DNA of 64,000 bases, taken from NCBI GenBank assembly GCA_036504895.1, contig DASXUJ010000134.1, forward strand, positions 1 through 64,000, in the 5' to 3' direction. The notes under the pieces were generated by a model. It had not been told where the DNA came from. It searched no databases and saw only the letters and a program-made list of their open reading frames with translations. This document shows, one piece after another, positions 22,548 to 33,470 of the stretch (its first letter is position 1; each line of letters opens with the position of its first letter). This DNA comes from Syntrophorhabdaceae bacterium. GTDB lineage: Bacteria; Desulfobacterota; Syntrophorhabdia; Syntrophorhabdales; Syntrophorhabdaceae. The position numbers and the translations under genes were made by a program.

Positions 22548-25442
22548 ATGACAACTGATTACCACGCGAAATATTACGCCTACGAGCTTAGCCGGACGGG
22601 AGGCAGTGGAGTCGACCGGCTGGGGCGCGCCCTTTTCGATGCCTGTGTGGATTTAAACCCCCACCAGATTGAGGCGGCCCTTTTTGCCCTCCGCTCTCCT
22701 ATCTCCAAGGGGGTGCTTCTCGCCGACGAAGTTGGCCTTGGCAAGACCATTGAGGCGGGTCTTGTACTGTGCCAATACTGGGCGGAGCGGCGGCGCCATC
22801 TTTTGGTGATCTGCCCTGCCTCTCTCCGCAAACAATGGGAGTTGGAACTTTCTGAAAAGTTCAACCTCCCCTCTATAGTTCTCGATGCAAAAGCCTTTCG
22901 GGACCAGCAGAAAAATGGCAGACCGAATCCCTTCAGAGATAGCAGGATAGTCATCTGTTCCATGCATTACGCAGCAGGCAAAGCGGACGAACTCAAACAA
23001 ATCCCGTGGGACCTTGTCGTCATCGATGAAGCACATAAGCTCCGCAATTCCTACCGCCAGAGTAATCAGATAGGTCAGAAAATCCGTATGGCCACGGAAG
23101 ACCGCAAAAAGCTCCTTTTGACCGCCACGCCACTTCAAAATTCGCTCCTGGAGCTGTATGGCCTCTCCACCCTTATCGATGAACGTTTTTTCGGTGAGCT
23201 TGCCTCCTTTCGCGCCCAGTATCTTAATTACGGAGGCGATATCCCGGGACTAAGAGATCGCCTCAAGGCCTTCTGCTGGCGCACTCTGCGTAGCCAGGTG
23301 GTCGAGTTCGTTTCTTTCACGGAGCGAAGACTCATTACACGCCCCTTCAAGCCCACGGAACAAGAGCACAAACTCTATGAGGCCGTGTCGGCCTATCTGA
23401 AACGCGATGATGCGTACGCTCTGCCATCGGGACAGAAACACCTCCTCATCCTCCTGGTCCGTAAAGTACTTGCTTCCTCCCCCCATGCCGTAGCAGGTAC
23501 ACTGGAAATCATGAGAAACAGGCTTCTCAGGCTCCAGGATGAGGTCAGGAGCAATGCATCGGTGTTGACGCGCCTCATATCCGACGAAGAGATTGACGAC
23601 GATGTCCTCGACGAGCTTCTCGAGGACGAGGAGGATAACCTCGTCGACGCTGACAGCATGCCCGTGGAGGTCCCGTCCGAGGCGGTAGAAAAGCCGATTG
23701 ACCTCAAAAAGCTAGCCCATGAGATACAAGAGCTTGAAGATTATATCCGGTGGGCGAGGGGCATCGGCATAGACACAAAAACAAAGGCCCTCGTCGCGGC
23801 CCTTGAGATCGGTTTTAGAAAAATGGAGGAGATGGGTGCAGCGCAGAAGGTGGTGGTCTTCACCGAATCGCGGCGCACCCAGGCCTGGCTCAAGGAGTTT
23901 CTTGAAGGCAGCGGATATGCCGGTCAGGTGCTTACCTTCAACGGCACGAACAAAGATGATGCATCGGGCCAGGTCTATCAGGAGTGGCTCATTGCCAACC
24001 GGGACTCGGGCCGGGCCACCGGCTCCAAACAGATTGACCTCCGCACGGCCATCATTGACCGCTTTCAATCGCATGCGCGCATCCTCATAGCGACAGAGGC
24101 GGGTGCGGAAGGCCTTAACCTTCAGTTTTGCTCGGCCATCGTCAATTTCGACCTGCCCTGGAACCCGCAAAGGATAGAGCAGCGCATCGGAAGATGCCAC
24201 AGGTATGGTCAGAAACATGATGTGGTGGTTATCAATTTCCTGAATGAACGGAATGAGGCAGACCGCCGCGTATATGAGTTATTGGATCAGAAATTTAACC
24301 TCTTTACCGGCATCTTCGGTGCGTCCGATGATGTACTCGGTTCCATTGAGTCCGGGATTGATTTTGAGAAGCGCGTCCTTGAAATTTATCAGGAATGCCG
24401 CACGGAAGAGGAAATTCAAGCAGCCTTTGAACGTCTGCAGACCGACCTCGATGAGGAGATCCAGACAAGGATGCGGGACACCAGAAGGCTCCTCATGGAG
24501 AATTTCGATGAGGACGTCCACGCGAGGCTCAAAGTCAACTTGTCCGGCGCCCAGGAGAAACTCGACAGGATCGGGCGGCTCTTCTGGATGCTCACAAAGC
24601 ACGTCCTTCAGGATTTGGCCCGGTTCGACGACCCGAACCTTTCCTTTCTTCTCGATTCCTCCCCCATCTCCGGGGCTACTCCCGGACACTATCATCTCAT
24701 TTCAAAAGATAGAGAGAATGTACCGGGCGAATACCTTTACAGGCTGAGCCACCCCCTCGGTGAGCACGTCATTGCAGAGGGTGTATCGTACGAGTGCCCC
24801 ACGGCGGAGGTGGAATTCGACATGAGCAACCATCCCACCAGGATCTTGATGGTGGAGAAGCTCAAGGGAAAATCCGGCTGGCTCCGTCTCCGGCACGTGC
24901 GGATAGACTCGTTCGACCGGGTAGAATTCCTGCTCTTTACCGCGGTTGACGACCAGGGCAACAACATAGACCAGGAGACGTGCGAGAAGCTCTTCAACTG
25001 CAGGGGCCGAACCCGCCAGGCGGTTGACTTGCCTCAAGACTCCCGGGATCGCTTAGGCGCCGATTCCGAAAGGTATACAGAGGCTACGATTGCCCGTAAC
25101 CTGGAAGAAAACAATCAGCACTTCACCGAGGCGTGCCGGCAGCTCGACAAATGGGCGGAAGACATGGAGATGGCCGCGCAGAAGGAGCTGGACGATATAA
25201 AACGCCAGGTCCGGGATCTGCAGCGCAGAAGCCGCCAGGCCCCCACCATTGAGGAGCAGCACGGCCTGCAGGAAGAGATTGGCAGGCTTGAACGCAAGAA
25301 ACGCACCCTGCGGGAGCGGATTTTTGACATTGAGGACGAGATTACCGCCAAGAGGGACCACCTCGTAGATCAGCTCGTAAAGCGCATGCAGCAAAAAACA
25401 ACGGTCACACCGGCCTTTACTATACGGTGGAGTGTGGTATGA
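22548..25442 (+). CDS. SNF2-family (SF2) DNA helicase/translocase
   Basis: A 964-aa ATPase. The SNF2 N-lobe has a Q-like start (L-N-P-H-Q-I-E-A-A), Walker A D-E-V-G-L-G-K-T (about residues 60-67) and Walker B I-D-E-A-H (about 159-163). The C-lobe has V-V-F-T-E-S-R-R-T and E-G-L-N-L-Q-F-C ... R-I-E-Q-R-I-G-R-C-H-R-Y-G-Q. A C-terminal coiled coil (about 850-945) ends the protein. ATG 22548 is chosen; an in-frame ATG at 22518 is possible and neither has a good ribosome site. It lies 87 nt before the methyltransferase gene in the same direction. Such helicases serve in several anti-phage systems; here it is probably the translocase of the cassette. Confidence 0.88.
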   Translation: MTTDYHAKYYAYELSRTGGSGVDRLGRALFDACVDLNPHQIEAALFALRSPISKGVLLADEVGLGKTIEAGLVLCQYWAERRRHLLVICPASLRKQWELELSEKFNLPSIVLDAKAFRDQQKNGRPNPFRDSRIVICSMHYAAGKADELKQIPWDLVVIDEAHKLRNSYRQSNQIGQKIRMATEDRKKLLLTATPLQNSLLELYGLSTLIDERFFGELASFRAQYLNYGGDIPGLRDRLKAFCWRTLRSQVVEFVSFTERRLITRPFKPTEQEHKLYEAVSAYLKRDDAYALPSGQKHLLILLVRKVLASSPHAVAGTLEIMRNRLLRLQDEVRSNASVLTRLISDEEIDDDVLDELLEDEEDNLVDADSMPVEVPSEAVEKPIDLKKLAHEIQELEDYIRWARGIGIDTKTKALVAALEIGFRKMEEMGAAQKVVVFTESRRTQAWLKEFLEGSGYAGQVLTFNGTNKDDASGQVYQEWLIANRDSGRATGSKQIDLRTAIIDRFQSHARILIATEAGAEGLNLQFCSAIVNFDLPWNPQRIEQRIGRCHRYGQKHDVVVINFLNERNEADRRVYELLDQKFNLFTGIFGASDDVLGSIESGIDFEKRVLEIYQECRTEEEIQAAFERLQTDLDEEIQTRMRDTRRLLMENFDEDVHARLKVNLSGAQEKLDRIGRLFWMLTKHVLQDLARFDDPNLSFLLDSSPISGATPGHYHLISKDRENVPGEYLYRLSHPLGEHVIAEGVSYECPTAEVEFDMSNHPTRILMVEKLKGKSGWLRLRHVRIDSFDRVEFLLFTAVDDQGNNIDQETCEKLFNCRGRTRQAVDLPQDSRDRLGADSERYTEATIARNLEENNQHFTEACRQLDKWAEDMEMAAQKELDDIKRQVRDLQRRSRQAPTIEEQHGLQEEIGRLERKKRTLRERIFDIEDEITAKRDHLVDQLVKRMQQKTTVTPAFTIRWSVV

Positions 25443-25529
25443 TGAAATGGCGGCACTCCTGTAGCTATTTTGACTAAAATAAAAATTCCCAAAAGTGATC
25501 ATCGATCATTATTGATTGGAGATTGAAGA

Positions 25530-28500
25530 ATGCCTACGACCGAACAATTGAGAACCAGGCTTCTCAAGAAACTGAAGGAGCTTTTTCAGCTCGATCAGCC
25601 GGACCTTGACTTCGGCTTCTATCGCATCATGCATGCCAAGGCCCGGCAGGTCTCGGAATTTATCGACAATGACCTTCTCAAAATAGTCGAGGAGGCTTTC
25701 GGCCATGTTGACGAGGCTCGCAAGAATAGCCTCAAGGCAAAGATAGAGGAGGCAATTACCACGGCCCAAAAATTCGGGGCTCCTGACCCTGAGGCGACGG
25801 ACGCGGTAAAGGAAGCCCGGGTCCAATATGAAGCGGTTGCGGATACGGCCTCGGCGGAAGCCGACATATATGATCACCTCTACAGGTTTTTTGAACGGTA
25901 CTATGACGACGGCGATTTCATCTCCCGCCGCTACTATGCGAGGGAAACGGAAGGTCGCGCTGCTCCTTTTGCGGTCCCTTACAACGGAGAGGAGGTTAAG
26001 CTCCACTGGGCCAATGCAGACCAGTACTATATTAAGACTGCGGAATACTTCACCAACTTTACCTTCGATCTTTCTAAAGCGGCAAGAGCCCAGATCGAAA
26101 GGAACCGCAAAGAAAAAGCGGGCGATAAGGACACTCTTTTCGATCTCTCCGATAAAGACCCTCTCGATGACCTCAAGGTCCATTTTCTTATCGTCGAAGC
26201 GAGCGAGGGAGAGCACGGCAATGTAAAAGCATCGGAGACCACGAAGCGCTTCTTCCTCATCCACAAGGATAGACCCATAGAGCTGAACGACAGAGAAGAG
26301 TTGACCGTCAACTTCGAGTACCGGCCTGATCCTGAAAAATCAGGCCAGGAAGGTACCCACCGCGAAAAACGCAACGCCGAGGCAATGGAAACAATTCTGC
26401 ACGCCTTAGAAGAAATGGCCAAAGGCGAGGCATCTCCTCGCCTGGAAAAATATGGGCAACTGTTAAGAACCCCTTCCCCCACGGATTCAGACAAAAAACG
26501 GCCTCTCCTGGCGAAATATATCAACCAGTATACGGCCCGCAACACCATGGACTATTTCATCCATAAGGACCTTGGCGGCTTTCTCCACCGGGAACTCGAT
26601 TTCTATATCAAGAATGAAATAATGCGTCTCGACGACATCGAAAACGCCGACGTGCCCTCCGTTGAGTCATATCTTGCGAAAATAAAGGTCCTTCGGCTAA
26701 TTGCGGGCAAACTCATCGATTTCCTCGCGCAACTCGAAGACTTCCAGAAGAAACTCTGGTTAAAAAAGAAGTTCGTTATCGAGACAAATTACTGTGTCAC
26801 CCTTGACCGGATACCCGAGGTGCTTTATCCCGAGATAACCTCGAATGAGGCGCAACATGACGAGTGGATACGCCTGTTTTCGATTGATGAGATCGAGACA
26901 GTGCCCGGTGACTTAGCTACCCCTGATATACCAGGTTATTCAAAGCCCCTCACGGTGCATTTTCTTAAAACTCACAACAAGATGGTGCTTGATACTCAGT
27001 TCTTTGACGATACGTTTAAGGAACAACTTATTTCCTCAATTGAAGGATTTGACGAACAGTGTGATGGCTTGCTGATTCATTCGGAAAATTTCCAGGCATT
27101 GAGTCAGTTACGGGAGCGCTATCGAGAGCAGATGGAATGTATCTATATTGATCCGCCCTATAATACTTCTGAGAATGCTTTCTTATATAAGAACGGCTAC
27201 AAACATTCTTCGTGGCTTGCTATGTTGTCCGATAGGATTAGAGTAGCCTCGCTATTCACCCCAAAATCTGGTGTGTTTATGGGCGCGATCGACGACACCG
27301 AGTATTCAAACCTCAAGACTGCGTTGTCTGACACTTTTGGAGACGACAATTATGTGGGCACTATTGCCGTCGAAGTAAACCCAGCAGGTCAAAATATTAG
27401 GCCAAACGTCCCGGCGCGGAGCCATGATTATTTTCATATTTTTGCAAATGATATCGAATCAATAAACATGGTCCTAAGGGGACTCACCGCCAAGGAACGA
27501 GAGCAATACAAGGAAAGGGACACAAAAGGTTATTTTTATTGGGATAATTTGCGTCGAAGGGGAGGTAACTCGCGACCCTCAGACAGGCCCAAACAATGGT
27601 TCCCCTTGTTTATAGATGGCGCTCAGGTCAGAGTTCCAACAATGGACTGGAGCGAGCATGCAAAAAAATGGCTTGTAAAGGAAGCCCCGCTACAGGGAGA
27701 AACTGAAGTATGGCCAATTGACCCCAAAGGTGAGGAGCGTATATGGCGCGTCAATGTAGAGGGCGCAAGGCAGGGAATTGCCGAAGGCGAGATATCTGTT
27801 ATCGAGAAAGCCGGTAGATTGGAGGTGTCGAAAAAGTCGCGAGAACCCGAAGGAAAAAAACCAAAAACATTCTGGTCGGAGCCAAAATACTCGGCCACAT
27901 CCCACGGATCAAAGTTGCTCCTCGACATTCTTGGATCCGGGTTGCATTTCAGTTATCCAAAATCAATACATCTCACCACTGATGCAATTCGGTACTGGGC
28001 AGATCAATCAGCGCAGGTACTGGATTTTTTTGCTGGCTCGGGCACGACCGGCCACGCGGTTATGAACCTCAACCGCGAAGACGGCGGACGTCGTAAGTAC
28101 ATCCTTGTGGAAATGGGTGACTATTTCGATACTGTTCTAAAACCGCGTATTGCCAAAGTGGTCTATTCCGATAGCTGGAGGGACGGTAAACCGGTCGCCC
28201 GTGAGACCGGCATCTCCCATTGCTTCAAATACCTACGCCTCGAATCCTATGAGGATACCCTCAATAACCTGCGCTTCGATGACGATGCTGGGCGCATTAA
28301 GGCCATCGCTTCTAACACTTTCCTCATAGAAGACTACATGCTCCACTACCTGCTGGATGTGGAGACCAGGGGCAGCCAATCTCTTTTGAACATCGATGCC
28401 TTTAGTGATCCTACAGCGTATAGACTGATGGTGAAAAAGCCGGGCAGCGACGAACATGTCACCCGGCATGTCGATCTTGTGGAGACGTTTAATTACCTGA

Positions 28501-28940
28501 TTGGCCTGAGGGTGACACACATTGCGGTACCACAATCTTTCGCGGCCGCATTTGCCCATATCCTTGATCCTGAACTGCCCGAGGACCAACACACAAAGCT
28601 TATCCTCGATGGGAAGATAAAACAGGATATCCAGGGCCCTTGGTGGTTCAGAAAAATCGAGGGCTGGGTTCCCGCCGACCCATCAAACCCGGGCAACGGT
28701 CATCGGGAAAAGGTGCTTATCGTTTGGCGAAAGCTTACGGGCGATATGGAACAGGACAATCTCATGCTCGACGAGTGGTTCGAAAAGAACCGCATCAGCA
28801 CGAGGGATTTCGAATTCGATACCATTTACGTCAACGGGAGCAACAATCTCCCGAACCTCCAGAAAGAAGGGGATAACTGGAAGGTCCGTCTGATAGAGGA
28901 TGAGTTCATGAAACGAATGTGGGATGTTGAGGGGGTGTGA
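25530..28940 (+). CDS. large beta-class adenine DNA methyltransferase (type III Mod-like)
   Basis: A 1136-aa protein. The N-terminal about 500 residues are helical and unlike classical Mod. The methyltransferase core has motif IV I-D-P-P-Y-N-T (D at residue 541) before motif [11 protein letters not shown] (about 832-841). This order marks the beta class of N6-adenine or N4-cytosine enzymes such as type III Mod. The region between the motifs would carry the target-recognition part and is visibly more A+T rich than its flanks. The length is nearly twice that of EcoP-type Mod. It is followed 1 nt later by the Fic gene. It is likely the self-marking component of a restriction-like system. Confidence 0.88.
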   Translation: MPTTEQLRTRLLKKLKELFQLDQPDLDFGFYRIMHAKARQVSEFIDNDLLKIVEEAFGHVDEARKNSLKAKIEEAITTAQKFGAPDPEATDAVKEARVQYEAVADTASAEADIYDHLYRFFERYYDDGDFISRRYYARETEGRAAPFAVPYNGEEVKLHWANADQYYIKTAEYFTNFTFDLSKAARAQIERNRKEKAGDKDTLFDLSDKDPLDDLKVHFLIVEASEGEHGNVKASETTKRFFLIHKDRPIELNDREELTVNFEYRPDPEKSGQEGTHREKRNAEAMETILHALEEMAKGEASPRLEKYGQLLRTPSPTDSDKKRPLLAKYINQYTARNTMDYFIHKDLGGFLHRELDFYIKNEIMRLDDIENADVPSVESYLAKIKVLRLIAGKLIDFLAQLEDFQKKLWLKKKFVIETNYCVTLDRIPEVLYPEITSNEAQHDEWIRLFSIDEIETVPGDLATPDIPGYSKPLTVHFLKTHNKMVLDTQFFDDTFKEQLISSIEGFDEQCDGLLIHSENFQALSQLRERYREQMECIYIDPPYNTSENAFLYKNGYKHSSWLAMLSDRIRVASLFTPKSGVFMGAIDDTEYSNLKTALSDTFGDDNYVGTIAVEVNPAGQNIRPNVPARSHDYFHIFANDIESINMVLRGLTAKEREQYKERDTKGYFYWDNLRRRGGNSRPSDRPKQWFPLFIDGAQVRVPTMDWSEHAKKWLVKEAPLQGETEVWPIDPKGEERIWRVNVEGARQGIAEGEISVIEKAGRLEVSKKSREPEGKKPKTFWSEPKYSATSHGSKLLLDILGSGLHFSYPKSIHLTTDAIRYWADQSAQVLDFFAGSGTTGHAVMNLNREDGGRRKYILVEMGDYFDTVLKPRIAKVVYSDSWRDGKPVARETGISHCFKYLRLESYEDTLNNLRFDDDAGRIKAIASNTFLIEDYMLHYLLDVETRGSQSLLNIDAFSDPTAYRLMVKKPGSDEHVTRHVDLVETFNYLIGLRVTHIAVPQSFAAAFAHILDPELPEDQHTKLILDGKIKQDIQGPWWFRKIEGWVPADPSNPGNGHREKVLIVWRKLTGDMEQDNLMLDEWFEKNRISTRDFEFDTIYVNGSNNLPNLQKEGDNWKVRLIEDEFMKRMWDVEGV

Positions 28941-28941
28941 C

Positions 28942-30060
28942 GTGGCGCCGGTCAATTATCACTATGGCAAATTTCCTCCTGAAAAAGTCAACTGGGCCGA
29001 CCTCATCTCCCTGATCGGGCCGGCCAATGCCGCTATAGCCCGTTACGACGGAGTGCTGTCTGCAATACCCAATTCAACCATATTGTTGAGCCCTTTGATA
29101 ACTCAGGAGGCTGTTCTTTCTTCCCGCATCGAAGGCACCCAGGCGACGATGGGGGAAGTGCTGGAGTATGAGGCCGAAGGAGAGAAGGCCGGCATGTCAG
29201 CCGAGAAACGGGATGACATTATGGAGGTCCTCAATTATCGTGAAGCCATGCGTCACGCCGTGAATATGCTCAAGGAATTGCCTTTATGCCTGCGAATTGT
29301 TTTGGAAACCCACAAAATACTTTTAAACAACGTGCGGGGACATGGCAAGTCGCCGGGGCAGTATAGAAGGGTTCCGAATTGGATCGGGCCGGCCGGCTGC
29401 ACCATGGAAACGGCCAGGTACGTGCCTATTTCCGCTGAACGGCTGCCTCAAGCCATGGGGGATTGGGAAAAGTATATTCATGGCGACGCCCCTGACAAGC
29501 TGGTGCAGCTTGCCATCCTTCATGCCGAGTTCGAGGCGCTCCATCCCTTCCTGGACGGAAACGGTCGCCTCGGCCGCATGTTGATACCCCTCTTTCTCTC
29601 TCAATCCGGTCTGATTCAGAGCCCCATGTTCTATATCAGCGCCTATTTTGAGACTCACCGTGATGAGTATTATGAAAGGCTCCTTGCCGTATCTCGGGAT
29701 GAAGACTGGACTGGCTGGAGCGCGTTCTTTCTCAGGGCGATCCAGGAGCAGGCCGAGCAAAATAGAGAAAAGGCGCATGCCATACTGGCTCTTTACAATA
29801 CCAAAAAGTCGGATATGGTGGCCCAGACACATTCGCAGTATGCCATTCACGCTCTGGATTGGATATTTCAGCGGCCCATATTCCGGAGTAGCGACTTCGT
29901 GAGATCTTCATCCATTCCCAAGCCAACTGCCTCGAGAATCCTTGCGGTCCTTAAAGAGAGCAAGATGCTCGCGGAGCTCGTTCCCGGAAGAGGACGGAGA
30001 GCTGCAGTCCTTGCATTCAGCGAGTTATTGAATATTGCGGAGGGACGCAATGCGTTTTGA
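28942..30060 (+). CDS. Fic-domain protein with N-terminal inhibitory helix and C-terminal HTH
   Basis: A 372-aa Fic protein, probably an AMP-transferring enzyme. The N-terminal autoinhibitory motif S-S-R-I-E-G (residues 60-65) fits the class II form (S-x-x-x-E-G). The active site [12 protein letters not shown] is at 201-212 with all catalytic residues. The C-terminus looks like a winged helix ([17 protein letters not shown]). GTG 28942 with GAGGGGG upstream is chosen over the longer frame from 28924. The gene starts 1 nt after the methyltransferase stop, so it is translated with it. It may regulate the cassette or modify a host or phage protein. Confidence 0.9.
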   Translation: MAPVNYHYGKFPPEKVNWADLISLIGPANAAIARYDGVLSAIPNSTILLSPLITQEAVLSSRIEGTQATMGEVLEYEAEGEKAGMSAEKRDDIMEVLNYREAMRHAVNMLKELPLCLRIVLETHKILLNNVRGHGKSPGQYRRVPNWIGPAGCTMETARYVPISAERLPQAMGDWEKYIHGDAPDKLVQLAILHAEFEALHPFLDGNGRLGRMLIPLFLSQSGLIQSPMFYISAYFETHRDEYYERLLAVSRDEDWTGWSAFFLRAIQEQAEQNREKAHAILALYNTKKSDMVAQTHSQYAIHALDWIFQRPIFRSSDFVRSSSIPKPTASRILAVLKESKMLAELVPGRGRRAAVLAFSELLNIAEGRNAF

Positions 30061-30086
30061 GTCTCGTCTGTTAGACGCAAAGTCAG

Positions 30087-30150
30087 TTGTGTATCATAAT
30101 AGCACCAATATGAGACACAATAGACTTCGTGGCTATTTCATGAGCCACAA
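30087..30150. promoter_or_regulatory. three half-site operator array between fic and res
   Basis: A 34-bp dyad spans 30087-30120, with arms TTGTGTATCATA and TATGAGACACAA. A third half-site TGAGCCACAA (30141-30150) lies exactly 30 bp from TGAGACACAA (30111-30120), about three helical turns, and also forms GTGGCT/AGCCAC (30129-30134 and 30143-30148). The consensus is TGA-G/T-M-CACAA. It looks like a binding array for a dimeric regulator controlling the downstream res gene. Confidence 0.55.
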
Positions 30151-30182
30151 CCATAATCACGCTGAATATCGAGTACTTGTCC

Positions 30183-33100
30183 ATGCCTAAGAAGCCCAAA
30201 GGTCCGAAGCAGCATGCCTTTCGCAACAAACTTCTCCTCAATCACTGGCTCATCAGCCTTTTCGGCATCGATCCCCTGTCCGAAAAGTATTCCGGCGCTT
30301 CAACGCGGCCCTTTCATGATCTCACAGAGCCGCTCAGGAAATGCCGGGAAGGTCTGGATCATGATAATCTTCACCATTTCTACCATGCCCTGGTACATAG
30401 TGAATTATTCTGGAACGACCTGGCCCTTCTTCCGAAAGAGCAGATCCTGATCTACGAAGAAAACCTAGTGCGACACACCCAGGCCATCAACGACAGGCGA
30501 CACAGGCCCGTGGTCTGGAAATACTATCAATGGCTGACATTGCTCTTTGCGGAAGTTTACCTGGACCGTTTTTTCGGCAATCGGGAGAAACTCGTAGAGG
30601 ACCTCAACGAATTTGTGAAGCGCTTCAACCTGAGATGGGTCGATTATGCGGATTTCCCGGCCTATTCGGAAGACGACCTGAATAAACTTTGCCTCCAGAA
30701 CGCCACGGGAAGCGGGAAGACCCTCCTTATGCACGTCAATCTGCTTCAGTATCGTCATTACGCCAGGAAGTGCGCACAGGAGAAGCTCCTCTCCCGGGTC
30801 ATTCTCCTTACCCCCAATGAACGGCTGAGCGAGCAGCATGTCGGTGAATTCAGGGAGAGCGGCATAACGGCCGGCAGCTATGTGAAAGAAAAAGGACAAC
30901 TCTTCACCCAGGCGCAGGGCCTCAATCGGGTCGATGTACTGGAAATCACCAAGCTGGCAGACCAGGAAGGTCCTAATACCATCGCCGCCCGTAGCCTCGG
31001 CGACGAAAACCTTCTCCTGGTAGACGAAGGCCATCGGGGCATGAGCGGAAAAGAGGAAGGCGTGTGGCTTACTCGCAGGTCGGACCTTTGCGCAAAAGGA
31101 TTTACCTTTGAGTATTCGGCGACCTTCGAACAAGCGGTGTCGGCTGCAGGTAACAAAGATTTCGAAAACAGCTATGCCAAGACTATCTTTTTTGACTACT
31201 CTTATCGATGGTTCTATGAGGACGGATTCGGCAAGGATTATCAGATACTGAACCTGCCCAAATCCTTCGAGGATATGAGGACCACATACCTGACGGCCTG
31301 CCTGCTCAAATTCTACCAACAGCTAAGGATCTACGAAGACAAATTGGTGGAATTCGAGCCCTTCAATATTGAAAAACCGCTTTGGGTTTTCGTTGGCAGC
31401 ACGGTCTCAAAGGCCAAAGGGGGCTCCGAAGACGAAAAGATCATGGCAACGGATGTGGCGCAGATAATTCAATTCATCGCCGGCTTCCTCCATGACCGCC
31501 AGGGTGCGTGCCGGAGAATGGGCGATATCCTCACCGGCAAGGGCCGTGATACGGGCCTCGTTGACAAGGATGGGGCCGATATTTTCGCCGAATCCTTCAA
31601 TTATCTGGCAAGGATGATGATGGCCGGAGAAACTTTAGACCATCTCTACCGCGATATTCTCGCGCGTCTTTTCAACAATTCGGCGGGCGGCATCCTTGAG
31701 CTTGCCAGGATCAAGGGGGAATCCGGCGAGGTGGCTCTCCGCGTCGGCTCTGCTCGCGACCCCTTCGGGCTCATAAACGTGGGTGACGCAAAAGGCCTCT
31801 GCGACCACGTTGAAGAGGTGGCCGCCCAGAACGGTACCCTTCTGAAGGTGGAAGACAGCGACTTTACCGAGGCCATGTTCGCCTCCGTGAAGGATTCGTC
31901 GTCCCCCGTGAACCTCCTCATAGGGTCAAAGAAGTTCGTAGAAGGATGGGATTGCTGGAGGGTCAGCACCTTGGGGCTGATGCATGTGGGGCGCAGCGAA
32001 GGCTCTCAGATCATTCAGTTGTTCGGGCGTGGCGTCCGCCTTAAAGGTTACGAGTGGAGTCTGAAACGGAGCGGGAAGTCTTCCGCACCTCAGCAGCCCG
32101 TCTTCATTACGGAAATCGAAACCCTCAACGTGTTCGGGATTGAAGCCGATTTCATGGAAAAGTTCCGGGATTTCCTGAGAGAGGAAGGCCTGCCGGGGAA
32201 CGAGCACAGGCTGGTCATAACCATCCCCCTGAATGTGACCTACGACTTCGGCAAGAAGCTCAAAATCCTGCGCCCGAAAAGAAAGGCTTCTGATGGTAAG
32301 GAATATGATTTCAAAAAGGATGGACCCGTCCCTACCGTGGGCGATGTGCCTCAATATATGACCGACAACCGGGTGGTGGCAGACTGGTACCCCCGCATCC
32401 AGGCCGTACAGTCCAGGGGAGGGGGCCTTGTCGCCCAAAAGGACAAAGCGTATCTTAGAGAAGGGCATCTTGCTCTGCTGGATTACGACGCGCTGTTTTT
32501 CGAGCTGGAACAGTTCAAGCGCGAACGGACCTGGCACAATCTCAACATTTCGAAGGACGGCATATACCGTCTTCTCCACGATACGTCATGGTACATCCTT
32601 TATCTGCCGGAAACATGGCTTACACCATCGGGATTCCATGGAGTTATGCTCCTGCAGCAGGTTGCCGTCGAGCTCCTGAAGAGGTACTGCGAGCATTACT
32701 ACAATTACCGCAAACGCGAATTTATCGAGCCGCGGCTTGAGCTCAGGGAGCTGACGGCGGATGACGACAACTTACCCAAAGAGGAACTTTATCAACTCAT
32801 CGTTGACGGGGACGAGTTGCAGGTCATTGAGGGAATCGAACGGATCAAGAAGGATCTCGAATCGAGAAAGGACGACCTTCTTCGAGCCGGCGATCTAAAC
32901 GCCTGCGACTTCGGACGGCATCTTTTCCAGCCCCTATTTCATGTCCGTCGCGGCGGCAAGATTACCATCCTTCCGATAGCGCTCAACGAAAGTGAATATC
33001 AATTCGTCACCGACCTGAAGGACTGGTGCGAAATGAATAAGGCTACCCTTAAGACCGACGGCGTGGAGCTCTACCTGCTGAGAAACATGAGCCGCGGCAA

Positions 33101-33470
33101 GGGTGTAGGGTTTTTCGAGGCGGGAAACTTCTACCCGGACTTCATTCTATGGATGCTCACTGGAGACAAACAGTACGTCACCTTCTTAGACCCCCATGGC
33201 CTCCTGCATGGCGAGGGCCCGGCAAGCGAGAAGATCCAGCTCCACCTCCGAATCAAGGACATCGAGCAACGCCTCAACGATCCGAATATAGTTCTCAACA
33301 GTTTCATCCTCTCGTGGACCCCACATCCCCAGTTAAAATGGGGCAACACCCGGGAGGAACTCGAAAAACAGCATGTACTCTTTATGACGGATGACCGTGA
33401 TGGGTATATTGAAAAACTTTTTGAAGGAATGAGAAACACTTTAAATAGCGGGCGCGCAGGAGAAAAGTAG
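30183..33470 (+). CDS. DEAD/DEAH-type helicase-nuclease, type III Res-like
   Basis: A 1095-aa protein (ATG 30183; a TTG lies two codons upstream). SF2 helicase: Walker A N-A-T-G-S-G-K-T (about 173-180), Walker B V-D-E-G-H-R-G-M-S-G (about 279-288) in place of DEAD/DEAH, and motif VI-like Q-L-F-G-R-G-V-R-L-K-G. The C-terminal region has a Res-nuclease-like F-Y-P-D-F-I-L-W, then V-T-F-L-D-P-H-G-L, where PD-(D/E)XK enzymes have Lys in place of His. It is separated from fic by 122 nt with an operator array, so it may be expressed independently. It is likely the effector of the cassette. Confidence 0.86.
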   Translation: MPKKPKGPKQHAFRNKLLLNHWLISLFGIDPLSEKYSGASTRPFHDLTEPLRKCREGLDHDNLHHFYHALVHSELFWNDLALLPKEQILIYEENLVRHTQAINDRRHRPVVWKYYQWLTLLFAEVYLDRFFGNREKLVEDLNEFVKRFNLRWVDYADFPAYSEDDLNKLCLQNATGSGKTLLMHVNLLQYRHYARKCAQEKLLSRVILLTPNERLSEQHVGEFRESGITAGSYVKEKGQLFTQAQGLNRVDVLEITKLADQEGPNTIAARSLGDENLLLVDEGHRGMSGKEEGVWLTRRSDLCAKGFTFEYSATFEQAVSAAGNKDFENSYAKTIFFDYSYRWFYEDGFGKDYQILNLPKSFEDMRTTYLTACLLKFYQQLRIYEDKLVEFEPFNIEKPLWVFVGSTVSKAKGGSEDEKIMATDVAQIIQFIAGFLHDRQGACRRMGDILTGKGRDTGLVDKDGADIFAESFNYLARMMMAGETLDHLYRDILARLFNNSAGGILELARIKGESGEVALRVGSARDPFGLINVGDAKGLCDHVEEVAAQNGTLLKVEDSDFTEAMFASVKDSSSPVNLLIGSKKFVEGWDCWRVSTLGLMHVGRSEGSQIIQLFGRGVRLKGYEWSLKRSGKSSAPQQPVFITEIETLNVFGIEADFMEKFRDFLREEGLPGNEHRLVITIPLNVTYDFGKKLKILRPKRKASDGKEYDFKKDGPVPTVGDVPQYMTDNRVVADWYPRIQAVQSRGGGLVAQKDKAYLREGHLALLDYDALFFELEQFKRERTWHNLNISKDGIYRLLHDTSWYILYLPETWLTPSGFHGVMLLQQVAVELLKRYCEHYYNYRKREFIEPRLELRELTADDDNLPKEELYQLIVDGDELQVIEGIERIKKDLESRKDDLLRAGDLNACDFGRHLFQPLFHVRRGGKITILPIALNESEYQFVTDLKDWCEMNKATLKTDGVELYLLRNMSRGKGVGFFEAGNFYPDFILWMLTGDKQYVTFLDPHGLLHGEGPASEKIQLHLRIKDIEQRLNDPNIVLNSFILSWTPHPQLKWGNTREELEKQHVLFMTDDRDGYIEKLFEGMRNTLNSGRAGEK

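Noticed and set aside
22548-33470. DISARM or classical type III R-M
   Set aside because: No drmA/drmB/drmC-like genes, and the methyltransferase is nearly twice the size of EcoP-type Mod with an added SNF2 and Fic gene. Similarity is only partial.
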